Assembly (NCBI GenBank): GCA_011033025.1
Contig: WFMF01000114.1
Coordinates: 1 to 64,000 of the forward strand
DNA length: 64,000 nt
Direction: 5' to 3'
Source: Beroe forskalii
Lineage: Eukaryota; Ctenophora; Nuda; Beroida; Beroidae
In this document: piece by piece, positions 1-11,144 of the stretch
How the letters are laid out: each line of letters opens with the position of its first letter
How positions within the stretch are numbered: the first letter of the stretch is position 1
Notes under the pieces: model-generated
What the model saw: the letters and a program-made list of their open reading frames with translations, nothing else
Told to the model about the DNA's origin: nothing
The model's database searches: none
Made by a program: the position numbers and the translations under genes

Positions 1-111
1 AAATGAAGGTTAAACTTGAAACTAAGTGATTGATATCATTTCTGATTCCAAGAATTGCTCCTCTCCTTCCTCATGATTTTCCCATTTGACTCATTATTTT
101 CCCGTCAGACG

Positions 112-141
112 CTCATTATTTTCCGTACGGAAAATAATGAG
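112..141. repeat. 30-bp perfect palindrome within a TCATTATTTTCC repeat cluster
   Basis: The sequence is its own reverse complement around the centre CGTACG. Related TCATTATTTTCC or GATTTTCC blocks recur between 75 and 210, some inverted, so this is a small inverted-repeat cluster directly before the GA microsatellite. Confidence 0.8.
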
Positions 142-211
142 TCCTCTTCATTTTCCCATCAATCATTCATTATTTTCCTATCGGCCTCATGATTTTCCTA
201 CGGAAAATAAT

Positions 212-268
<57 letters not shown>
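212..268. repeat. (GA)n microsatellite
   Basis: An uninterrupted GA dinucleotide run of roughly 28 units. It makes the surrounding reading frame (Arg-Glu repeats) spurious. Confidence 0.97.
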
Positions 269-269
<1 letters not shown>

Positions 270-450
270 GTGTCTCGATTAATTAGTAATTTGTACATCC
301 CCCGATATATTATTACACAAGCACACAATACTGTAATAAAATTTGACGATTAGCCCCCCTCGGAGGACCGCCCCGAATACTCCCTTCGTTAAAGGCAGTC
401 CCAGCCCTTCTGCCAGTGATACAATGGCCGTTCAAAAAGAAGTGAGTATA

Positions 451-905
451 CCTTATTGTAGGAAATTAAGCACTCAAAAAATTAAGCCAACACGTCAATA
501 AGCACCATGAAATTAGGCCCTTTTGAGAGGTCTGATGCTTAATTACATGTTAGGTAATTAAATGTAGGCTTCATTTCATGAAGCTTAATGCAATGTTTCC
601 ATGTATTCAAATTACACGCAATTTTTTATGTGCGTCTGTTATAAACAGATTTGAGTAGCATAAATCAAGGCATTAAAATTTGTTTTATCATAATGAAATG
701 AAACGCAGGTATTTCCTATTATCTTTACATTATCACTGAAAATGTAGCAAAATATCGAACATTTTATGCCATTTTGAATCCCAAAATTAATTGAAAATTG
801 AGGTATTCAAAAATTAAGCCAGCACGTCATTAAGCACCATGAAATTAGGCCCTTTTAGAGGCATTGGTGCTTAATTTTCTGAGTGCTTAATTTCCTACAA
901 TAAGG
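451..905. mobile_element. Non-autonomous TIR element (MITE-like) with TA target duplication
   Basis: The ends are inverted copies: CCTTATTGTAGGAAATTAAG begins at 451 and its reverse complement ends at 905, flanked by TA on both sides. Inside both ends is a further repeat (AATTAAGCCA-CACGTCA-TAAGCACCATGAAATTAGGC) in direct orientation at about 480 and 805. There is no coding capacity. The TA duplication fits Tc1/mariner-like or similar transposases, which is inference only. Confidence 0.8.
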
Positions 906-1329
906 TAGTGCCGTGTTAAACGTCGTTCGTTATCACATATTTCGATTTCGTGTGTAATAAGAGCCGGAGTTTCGCAAGTAGGTGGTTGCTCGATGATTCA
1001 CGGAACGCGCGAACGCCAAACGGATGTTATTAGATGACTTTCGCGCGTTCTTCCTGCTTAACGCGCGCGCGTGCACGCAGAAGTATTGCGCGCGTATGGC
1101 ACAAATATCACACGCGTCATGTACGTTGATCATGTCATGTACGTATGAACGTGTAATTGTATAGTACATCCAACGTCAGTGACAGCGATAAATGTTTTGC
1201 ATAATAACCCGTTAATCGTTAATAATAAAACCGGTTTCCTACAACATGGTTGCATTGGTGAATCGTAGTTCAAGCCATAGTTCGGTATTCATCAATGATT
1301 GAATGTAACAGGTTTCCAAATATCTTCAG

Positions 1330-2311
1330 TTTATTGGGTGTGTTATCGGGAAGAACGGCATTAAAATCCGGCAGATAAGAGACCTTTCCCAAGCACAGAT
1401 CAGAATCAGTAGCCCCAGCGATGAACCCAACCGCACCATAACTATCAGTGGAACCCCCGATGCAGTCAGCACTGCCAAATACCTCATCAATTATCAGTAA
1501 GTGTCTGTAATTATCAGCTAATTATACGTTAGTGGCTAAGTGCCGGTATTTTTCAGCTAATTATCAGTACCTAGTATGTGTCCTTAATTGTTCAAGTTGG
1601 ATGTGGCTGTTTAGAAAAGTTTTATTTCAGTAAAGTAGTGAGTAAGTAGTATAGATATTGTAGGTGCTATAAATAATAAATGAATGATTAAATTTTTCAG
1701 TCCATCATTGCCCTTTCTTCCATAAGTAATCCGATGTAGAGTTATCAGTAATTTTACTTCGTGCTATGATCATTCCGAATACATAGTCAGAAATCACGTG
1801 ACTTAAAAAAAAGAATCTGGCCTCGTGAATTAATGCGTTTTTCAATGAACCAATTGATGAATGAGATTCTGCAAAAGGTTTTGTGTAATCTTAGATCAAT
1901 GTTAATTATCTGGTTGCATGATTTATTTGGTTGCGTGATTTATATTCAGTGAAACTTGTTCACTCTACTATGCAGAGTAACGTATTTCTAGAACTCTCTG
2001 ATTTCAGATTCACAATAAAAATGATAGGGTAAATTTAAAAAGAATCAGTTGTGACTCTCGGGCCATATCAGATTTCAGAATCATTAAAAACTGCTGTTTT
2101 TTTGTGATTGTGCCAGTGTGTGCTGCAGAATGCGTATTATATAGTACTGGTTTTCAATTACTCAACCATATGCAAATTAATTAACTGAAATAGTATTTAA
2201 ATGATAAAACCTTTAATTCAAGAAATTTTGTCCGCAGCATCGTGTCAATATTTTTATTGACTAAAACATCCCTCCCTCAGGATTAACAATGAGCTAAAGA
2301 AAAGCCCATAA
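1330..2311 (+). CDS. PCBP/hnRNP K-type KH-domain protein, last two exons (partial)
   Basis: Exon 1330-1496 encodes one nearly complete KH domain. It shows the GxxG loop (IGKNGIKI), then SQAQIRIS, a TITISGTP strand and the closing helix AVSTAKYLINYQ, which matches KH3 of poly(rC)-binding proteins. It is bounded by an acceptor (TATCTTCAG) and a GTAAGTG donor. A short terminal exon at 2281-2311 follows a CCTCCCTCAG acceptor, joins in phase 2 and adds INNELKKSP before a TAA stop, as PCBPs end soon after KH3. An AATAAA lies at 2612-2617. By family knowledge the protein binds C-rich single-stranded RNA or DNA and acts in mRNA stability and translation. The earlier KH domains must lie before the window. 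The KH exon is secure; the tiny last exon is an inference from phase and position. Confidence 0.8.
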
Positions 2312-2379
2312 ATACCTTGAAGAACAGACACGTTACGGTACCCTGCACAACGGTGTTGCCATGGTGACCAGTAAACATG

Positions 2380-2393
2380 GTAACCACGGTAAC
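2380..2393. promoter_or_regulatory. Candidate RFX X-box
   Basis: GTAACC-AC-GGTAAC is a perfect two-half-site match to the X-box pattern GTNRCC(N0-3)RGYAAC bound by RFX factors. It sits among several CCATGGTNAC half-sites (2355-2445) inside a segment bounded by inverted GTTACGGTA/TACCGTAAC (about 2332 and 2461). No ciliary gene is visible next to it, so function is unproven. Confidence 0.35.
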
Positions 2394-3528
2394 AAGAGAC
2401 TGAGCTCCCCTCGTCCAGGATTCCATGGTAATCTTGAGCTCGTATTAGCTCCTTCTCACTTACCGTAACGAATTTAAATACCCCATCAACAAACTTTTAA
2501 TGAGACCTGATTGGTTTCTGTAGGATTACTTACTTTGCCTTGCATCAGTACACCCTCCATATCTTGATATATGGTACTCGTGCCATATATACAAGATGCA
2601 ACAACCCCAAAAATAAACTTCAAAATCTTAGTTTTTCAGCTTAGTAGCTTGTTATTCTCCCAGTTTGTCTTGTTCACCGTCTCTTAAATAATTGATATTA
2701 ACTATTCGATTTCCTATTAGAATATTAGTATTGCATGCATAATCATGATAATGTACGGAATGCCCTAGCATGAATATTTAGACCCAATTTGAACTTAAGT
2801 TTTGACTGAGACAAGTTATAAAGAGAAATGTTACTTAGCGTTCATCACGTTGATTAACTATTAAGTGGGATAAATAGCGTTAAAGTGAACAATGTAGAAA
2901 ATGTATATACAAGTTTATTGAGAACTTCCCTTTAGCATGATGACCAAAAGATTGCGCCGCGTTCCCAGACCTCTCACCACATCTATCATATGGTTACAAA
3001 ATGCCTTTTTTGTTATGCGCTATCTGTATTTTTTTTCAAAAGTAGTGCACAACGAGACTTGGAAGTAATCAGTAAGTAATCTATAATGTGAAGAGAGTTC
3101 TGTTGACGCGACAGCTTATATTGAGTCGTAAAATCATAGCTATTCGGTATCCCATGTTTTTGTAACTGTGTCTGGGTATGAGAAAATAAATCACTGATGT
3201 TATACCGCCAGTTAAAAATATACACACGTGGAATTTGTTTTTTCTGCTCTGCCCTTTTTTACGAAATTTTGCTGCGAGGAACAAATTGCACGTGTTTTTT
3301 TGTCTCACGCAGTGATATCACAGAATAATTGTGGGAAGTGTATCTTTTGCTGTCACGGTAATAGTTTTTGAAATATTTAAACTTCTTTAGTCGGATTTAA
3401 GTGTGATGATTAAGTATCTCCTTTATTTGGAGGTTTTTATTTTAACAAACGCTACGTTTTTACACTCTTTTTGGAAAAAAGTTATGAGAATATTAAATAT
3501 TTAAGTAGCCAAGTGCATTCCAGTTTCT

Positions 3529-3542
3529 GTTACCATGGCAAC
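3529..3542. promoter_or_regulatory. Second candidate RFX X-box
   Basis: GTTACC-AT-GGCAAC matches the RFX X-box consensus exactly, about 1.15 kb from the first. It is in a non-coding stretch between the KH gene end and ALDH18A1. Confidence 0.35.
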
Positions 3543-4204
3543 GGGTTTTACTATAATATCGCGTTTCTACTATAAATTATGAAAATTTATTTTTGTGGAA
3601 TTATTAACCAAGGAATCGAATCTGGAATCGTGTCATTTGGACACCAGTTTAACCATTTCTCAATATCTTATCATTTTGGACAATTAATTTCATGTTCATC
3701 ATAATAGGTATCTCCCTGTATTATCCTCATATCTTAGCTTGAAATATTTATATAGTTGGTCTTTTGGGATGTAGTTATACAGGACCTATTCGTATTGGGA
3801 TATAGTTCTATTCGCTATTCGAACTTTAATAACTAGTCCATGAGTATTGGAACCGTGGTGTCTCGGCCTTTCTATGCGCACGTTCGTCGCACTCGGGTAC
3901 TTACTATTTGCATGCCACTCTAACAGCGTGCATGTGCTTTTTGTCATGTGTTTGTATAGAAAATACATTTCCACGCAGACATGTACTTTCAAAATGAAAA
4001 AAGTTCCCAAACGCGCCACGCATGCAAAGGTCAAGACACCACGGTCGCCTAATAGTAATTTTTCAATTTCATTGTGTCCGCCTTTCCGACCCCTTATTTC
4101 CATCGATCCTGTTTAGTGAGTACACTGTCAGTGAAGCATGTTCACACTTCGGCCAATATAATTGTGGATTTGAAGAAGACGTAAAATCTAAAACCCTGCG
4201 CTCG

Positions 4205-4350
4205 CTGCAGATCGCTCGATAACGATTGACTGAGGCCTCGATAAAGACGCGCGGATTTACTCTTCGCGCGTCAACATTCTGTATGAATTTCGTCAGGCAC
4301 ACAATTTTGCGCGTCTTTATCGAGACCTTTGTCAATCGAGCGGTCTGCAC
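4205..4350. mobile_element. Hairpin-forming repeat, family copy also near 33755
   Basis: The left arm (GCCTCGATAAAGACGCGC) and right arm (GCGCGTCTTTATCGAGACC) are inverted, with further pairing outward (CGCTCGAT / CAATCGAGCGG). The reverse complement of the right arm resembles 33750-33850 in copy B of p62, which shares GTGTGCAGACCGC, the TTGATAAAG core and AAATTGTGT. It is therefore a dispersed element rather than a unique hairpin. Confidence 0.55.
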
Positions 4351-5319
4351 ACATATGCGTTAGAGATCGAATTCGTCAAAGCACGCAGTTTTACTGCGCG
4401 TTTACTTTTCTATAGAATTTCTATCGAAAATAAAGTTTATCAGACGTGAACGACAAACTGCTTGTCTTATTAGCCTAGAGAATTAATTTTCTTAATTATG
4501 GTTAAGCGGGTTATAAATGTGTGCTTTATTATTATTATCCTTTATGTGATCAATCCATCCAAATTCCACACACCTATGATTTTATACTTATAGTGTACCT
4601 GTATCCGCTTAATCTTCTCAACACGCCCTGGGCAATTATTACAGCAGCTTATAACATTTAATGCTATGAAAAACCAGTAAAAAGTGATTAGTGTAAATTG
4701 GTAGCAGTTTAATTTGGGAATATACTAGACATTTTGTTGTGATATTATTTAAATGTTGAACATGTAACGAAAATATGATCGTTTCCTTGCGTTTTACCAC
4801 CAACACTCTGTACCCCTTTAATAGTGTTTCCGCCCACTACCTCGTTTCAGAAGTCAGAACAATGAAAACGCACTTTCTAATTAATGGAATGATAAAATGT
4901 TACAAACCTTAGATAAAAGTCAATATTCACTTCACAGAGCGTCATTTGTAATGAATAAAATGACGTTTAAGCGTTAAATGAATACTGCAAAAGTGATAAG
5001 AATTTCCTTTTACCTAAATAAATTGGCCTTAAATTTAACGGACGTCGGATCTTGTCAGGCGTTGCCAACAGCCAGACTCTTTGGACAAACATTTCCAAGT
5101 CGTCTCTTTATAGTTCCCATGTCAATTCATCCAGTAATCAAAATAAATTTATTAGAAAAAGTTATCACGAATCATCTTCTGCAACCGAACAGTAAACCGC
5201 ATCATGCACCTATACTCGTTGCTGACAAACATGAGCAAGAGTGTAAACTGTGAAATAAAAATTGTGCAGAAGTCCCTATTATTTGAAAAATTAAATTAAA
5301 GCCTAAAATCACGAATAAA

Positions 5320-8300
5320 TTATAACAGCTTTTCATCACTGTTCACTGTAAAACGTTCATCATCACTGTCATCACTAGAATCACTGCAGTCATCACTAGA
5401 ATCACTGTCGTCATCAGTCAGAGGCAGAGCTTTGAATAGGAAGGACCTCCGGTTGTCTCCAGCCGTGAATTCTGATACAGTCTGTGAAGAAAGGAGTACT
5501 TGTTACTTGATAGTGATTTAAAAGTCAGAAATGATTGTAAAAAAAGAAATGATTGTAAAAAATCATTGGATGGGCAGTAATAAGCCGTTATTAATTTCTT
5601 ATAGACCGTGTCACCACTCTCGCATATCAGTGAACAAATAATACGTAAGAGCACAAAATGGCTTCAATCACAATTACCTGGCCATTGCCGACTAACACCC
5701 ATTTAGTCGTAAGTAGACCCTGGATTCCAACTGGACCCCTAGCGTGAATTCTACTTGTACTGATACCAACCTGTAGGGATTAAGGGATAAGAAATGTATT
5801 CGTTGATTGGTAATAAATAAATTATTTACCAGTAATATCAATTACGGCTTATTAATAATAATTAATCCTCTTTGTAAAGGCGAAGTAATGATCAATTTCT
5901 AGAAACTCCTGTGAAGTTGAACGCATTATAGAATGATTAAGCAAACCTCGGCCCCTAGTCCGAATCTGTATCCGTCAGCGAAGCGGGAGCTGCAGTTCAC
6001 AAACACACAGGCACTGTCCACCGTACTGGTGAATTCCTCGGCTGCAGTCTCATCTTCAGTAACAATTACATCTGTGTGTGAACTGCCGTGGGTGTGTATG
6101 TGCTGAAGAAGGGGCCAGTTACAGGGTCAATTTTATTAGGTTGCATTTGCCAGGCGTTGCCTGGCCCCCTGCGCGCGCGACAGACAACGTCTGGCAAGGT
6201 TGCATAGTGTTCCAACTTCCACCACATGAACAGAATTCAAGGTAGATGGACATTTGTCCGACACGGACAGTTGTCCGAACCCCAGTACGAAATTTTGCGG
6301 ACATTTGTCCGACACGGAAATTTGTCCGAAAATCCCATTACAATTTTTTCAAACTTATTGGAAGGAGCCTATCACTTGTCCGACACGGACACTTGTCCGA
6401 ATAAGACACAGTGTTAATGAGGTAATCAATAGTCCTCAACAATCTTTTGCGGGCTCTGGTCACATCTGACCCACTTGGCGGCTCTGGGTTCAGATAGTTG
6501 ACGCAGCTGTCTCCTGGTGAGCTTGATGTCTGTGAATTCAAAAGTCAATCGTTATTTGGCACTGAGCCAGAAAATACCAAACAACGCGCGCATTCTTCCG
6601 CGCGCGCGGCTGGCGTCACGTCGGACTTAATTGGTTTTTCGCGCAAACATAAGAACAAATTTTGAGACGCGCATTCCAGAAAAGTACCATTAACTTGGTA
6701 CATTGTTACATGGCATCTCGTGACCTACTGAGTACTGATAATAATCACCATTATTATGAAACACACCAGACAGTAAAAGCATGAAACATTTCGAGAAAAA
6801 TTGCATGGATGACGTGTTCAAGTTTGCAGTGCAACGGAATAAAACTTGATATGCTTCCAGCTAAGACAAAAATTAATGCAACGTTGATAACATAAATTGT
6901 GAATTCTTGAATTCTAGTCTTCGCGTAACAGAGAAATTCAGATTCACCCATATATTCTTATTTCTCATGGGTAATTAATAATTAGTAATTACCTGAACGG
7001 CGTCCTGCAGTGTATCCACAATCTCCACATTGCACTCAAGAGCCCCGTATTCCACACCAAAATCTTCAAGAGGTTTAGGAGAGATGGGAAGGTGCATTGC
7101 CAGTCTCGGGCCAATGTGGATCTGGGATGAGGATAAGTTACACCCCTTGCAAACCACAGATACACTGGGTGTAGATTCGACACATCTGACGTCAGATAAA
7201 ACTAATAGAGCTTTAATAGAATTTTCGTTACCTTGACACTGTTGCGCTTGAGCTCGTCCATTAGACTATGGAATACTCCTGATGTCAGATGAGACTTGTG
7301 AAGAAGCAGTGTCTCCATTGCGTTACAGGCTGCTGGGTAGTTGCACTGAAAAGTGTTGCTGGTTTTTTCGAATAAAACAGAACTAATAACAACAGTGACC
7401 AGAAATGCAAGGTACAGAGGGTACCTAATATAACCATTATGAGAGATAAACTTACAAGGCCACAACATCAAGTATAAACATTCATCTGCGCAGTACGAGA
7501 TAAATCCGAATAAATACCCCAAATAATTTCGATCTGAAAATACATAGCAGTTCGGCTATGATTTTAGAGCAGATTGCTGTATGAAATTAGCATGTTGGTG
7601 ACCAAATAAATGACGGAGATTCACATGAGATAAATCGAAACTTGATAATAGGTACCTTAGCATCGACAACTATTCTCTTGGCTTGCTCGGCATCACAGTC
7701 CTTGTCAACGTACACATGACAAATACCTTCAGCATGACCCATCACCGGAATAGAGCCAGCTGCTTTCTGTTCAGGGTGGTGAGCGTTTGTAACATAATAT
7801 ACTCAGATACTTGTATTTTCAATATACTTGCATATTATGTTTCAATCTCTGAAATATTTAAACCACCTAATCAAAGAATTAGACAAAATCACAGAAAAAG
7901 ATAAAAACTGCAGAAATGTGGTTCTACCTGTATCGACTGAACTAGCTGTGAGCTTCCCCGAGGAATGACCAGGTCAATAAACTCGTGTAACTTCAACAAG
8001 TCGCTGATCTGAGAACGGGAGGTGGTGTTAGACATACAGTGAGAAATTCTTTCTTGTATTCTCTGGAGAAAATTTGGGAATAACATTATTATACGTAGAT
8101 TTATTGACATCTTTACTGTTATCCATTCTTGGAATTGAAATTTATTTCTCTTCATATTCAGCTATTCGTATTTAATTATTTATTCTATAGTTAATCAGTA
8201 CAATTAATAATGTATCAATATGTATTGCTTAATCAATACCCTCTTCCTGTATTACACCTCATAAATGACTCACCTCCTCACGAGATGTAATGAGTTGTAC

Positions 8301-11144
8301 GGCTGTTGTAGGACAGTACTTTTCTAGGGCTCGCTGCACTAAACCAAAGAGCATCTGGTTGGTGTGTTTTGCTTCCTTGCCCCCTTTCAACATGAGACCG
8401 TTTCCACTGGCAATGGACAGTGCTGCTACTTGGGGCAGAGCATCGGGCCGAGACTCAAATATCACCATCAGCACTCCTGCGAGTATATCAGGAGTATCAC
8501 CTTAGTATTATAATATCAGATGACTTTCAGGATACCTTAGTTGCGAGAAAGATTAAAGAAAGTAGAAAGTAACTGTTACCGTAAAACTTTTAAAAGCATC
8601 AAGTATGGCACTGGTAACAATAACCCTGAATACTGGCACTAACCACCCACCAATAGGAACAGTTCTCTGTTCTAAGACCATGTCCTCTGCTATCAGCATG
8701 CGTCTCAGCACTTGGTTAGTCGTCTGATGTGCAGACTCCGCTATGAGTCGGAGCCCACTGGCCAGGGTCTCCAACTTGTCTCTGGTGAGCTGGAGTCGGG
8801 CCAGGTTGTGCTCTGAGAGGGTTCCTTTAGCTGCCTCCATGTCGAGGTATTAGCGTTCAGGATGGCATCCCTCTCCTTCACCAGCAACTCCGCCAGGTCG
8901 GTGATGACTGCTGCTCTGGACTCCGCAGGGAGGGCAGCCAGTGCTCTACCCCCCAGCCGACACATGTGGGCCTGCGTCTCTACAGACGGTCCGGTGGAGG
9001 GGTTGAGCGAGAAGAAGGTGCCGATGTTTTTACCCGCCACTATGTCGGTGATGGTGGGGGCCCCGGTCAGCCCGTTAGCTATCACCACTGAGACAGCGTT
9101 CTCCACTGCCCACATGGCAGCGCTGCATTTAGATGCCATGCCACCCCTCCCCACACTCGACTTATCCCCGAACTTAACCTGGTTTTGGGATAAGCATTGC
9201 AGAGAAAACAAGGTAAATTTGAAGCCGAGAGGGGTAGAAAATAACTTCACAATATTTTGAAACCGATGCTTTGGAAAACACTGAGCAAATAAAGGCAGGA
9301 GAATATTGATTTCCCGCCGTGAGCAGCACCCACCTCCATCATGCTCTGAGGGTTGAAGGTCTCGATGAGTTTAGAGTTGGGGTGCCCAGGAGGGTTAGTG
9401 AAGATACCGTCCACATTGCTCAGCAGGATGAGCAACTCCACCCCCAGCTCCACACTCAGCGCAGCCGCGAAACTATCGTTATCGTTCAGGTTAATGCGTC
9501 CATACCTGCGGGGATGGGGTAGCGTATACTCTTATTATTTATTAACCTTCAGATCTCTATCATTACAACATAATATAGATGTCACTATTTAATAGTGAGA
9601 ATTGTTTTCAAATAAGCACCACATGGCTAGAATATTGGATCCGCTATCGGTCCATATCCATTGTAAATAGCAAATTCATGAGTAACATATTTCAATATAA
9701 AACTTTAAAAGTTTGTTTTCATGACTAAGATAAATCCTGAAAGACAAACTTGGAATCGGCATCGTTGTCCGTAACCACATCATTCTCATTTAGGATGGGT
9801 ACGATGTTCATTGAGAGGAGGTCATTGAGCGTACGTTGTAAGACCTTCCTACTGTCAGGCTGCGTGAAGTCAGGCTTTGTGATGAGCACCTGATTAGTAA
9901 AGTAGTGAGTTAGTCGGATTATTGTGTGTTAAACTCGGTAACGTTAACATATTCTAGTTCTAAGATATCAACAAATCATAGCAAATATCATGACGGATAG
10001 CCAAATTTTCAGTTGAAAGCGAGAATAGTGATTCAGTGCTTAAGTAGTGACCACACGGCCACACACCTGCGCACAGGGGATTCCATACTGCGCGAACATA
10101 GCCTCGTACAGGCTCATCAGCCCGCTCTGTCCGGCACCCGCGCAGGCCCGCGGGTTGATAACGAGCTGGTGGGTGTCCACGTCCCGGAGGCTTTGTCTGA
10201 CACTCTGTCCCATGAGCAGCTGGTTAATGAGCCGCTGCCGCCCGAAGGCTACAGCCCCAGAAGACACCAGGATGACCTCCTTGCCTGGGGGGGGGGTTGG
10301 TTACATGCTACCTGACAGGATACACGATAGTGGTACTAGGTTACTTTACTCGAATACCTACAAAGTGATTTAAAAAATGAGTGGGTTGAAGTATTGTTAA
10401 TATCATATTCGATCTATTCTAAATTTATCTGATGGAGGAAATTAACAAATTAAGAAACCCCTTGGAACGTGAAATTAACACGAGTTTCAGGTTGGATGAT
10501 TTCCTCAAACCCATTGAAGCATTCCCAATAATATCACCCACAGTACCTTGGAAGTGTAGCTCTGATATCTGCTCAATGACACTAGCCAGTCGTCCTAGCG
10601 CCAGTCCGTCCCCTTTCTCCCGGGTCACTACCGCACTACCCAGCTTCACAATGATCCGGTTACATTCTCCCAACTCAGACCGGCCTCGTGACCGAGGTGC
10701 AGAGGTGAAGGAGCGAGAGGGAAGGACCAGGGGGAATGAGTGGGAGTGGAGAGGGAGTGAGTGGGAGTGGAGAGGGTGTGAGTGGGAGTGGAGAGGGTGT
10801 GAGTGGGAGTGGAGAGGGAGTGAGTGGGAGTGGAGAGGGTGTGAGTGGGAGTGGAGAGGGAGTGAGTGGGAGTGGAGAGGGTGTGAGTGGGAGTGGAGAG
10901 GGTGTGAGTGGGAGTGGAGAGGGAGTGAGTGGGAGTTGGGAGGGAGTGAGTGGGAGTTGAGAGGGAGTGGATGGGAGTTGAGGGGAAGTGAGTGGGGCGT
11001 TGAAGAGACATGGTTTGATGTCCGGTGAGGAATAGAGGATGACGGATTGAACTGTGAGCTTGGAGAGGAAGAGTAGTGGTAAGGAGTGGAGTGTGACACA
11101 GCACTTGACAGAGCGGTAGTAGAGCAGCTGGAGACACGGTGTAG
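5320..11144 (-). CDS. ALDH18A1: Delta-1-pyrroline-5-carboxylate synthase (P5CS), 13 exons, one apparent frameshift
   Basis: Bifunctional mitochondrial enzyme making P5C from glutamate for proline and ornithine synthesis. Exons, 5' to 3': about 10684 or 11144-10547, 10284-10067, 9889-9750, 9505-9334, 9178-8651, 8476-8274, 8008-7928, 7766-7656, 7345-7232, 7121-6993, 6102-5947, 5770-5678, 5481-5320 (TAA). All junctions have AG/GT and phases agree. The glutamate-5-kinase part shows [28 protein letters not shown] and NENDVV. The reductase part shows [34 protein letters not shown], the catalytic-Cys motif [21 protein letters not shown] and [14 protein letters not shown]. The frame holds only if one base is added near 8843-8851. 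The tail ends in an acidic Asp/Ser run. The first exon may extend to an acceptor at 11144 through the 18-bp minisatellite, encoding a Ser-rich, Arg-containing presequence; no in-frame ATG was found, so an upstream exon is expected. Confidence 0.93.
6245..6405. repeat. TTGTCCGACACGGA repeats inside an ALDH18A1 intron
   Basis: Three copies of a TTGTCCGACACGGA...TTGTCCGAA module (about 6255, 6304, 6377), each with a short inverted TGTCCG/CGGACA core. They lie in the intron between exons 6993-7121 and 5947-6102. Confidence 0.7.
10736..10990. repeat. ALDH18A1: 18-bp minisatellite at the 5' end of ALDH18A1
   Basis: About 13 units of GAGTGGGAGTGGAGAGGG with T/A variants. The unit is six codons long, and the minus strand stays open in the kinase frame, reading Ser-His-Pro-Leu repeats. 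It could therefore be coding (within the presequence exon) or intronic; absence of stops in all frames of the unit makes openness weak evidence. Confidence 0.9.

Larger units (their letters stand above)
2312..5319. other. Intergenic, KH gene to ALDH18A1
   Basis: Apart from the polyadenylation signal at 2612, the two X-box-like motifs and the hairpin element at 4205-4350, no coding exon or RNA gene could be supported. Short ORFs here lack coding character. Confidence 0.6.

Noticed and set aside
6440-6540. Possible extra ALDH18A1 exon (minus strand, [12 protein letters not shown])
   Set aside because: The flanking exons join directly in phase and match the family without it.
10432-11028. Plus-strand ORFs with GSGEGVS or EWEWRG repeats
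   Set aside because: They are antisense to ALDH18A1 and produced by the 18-bp minisatellite.
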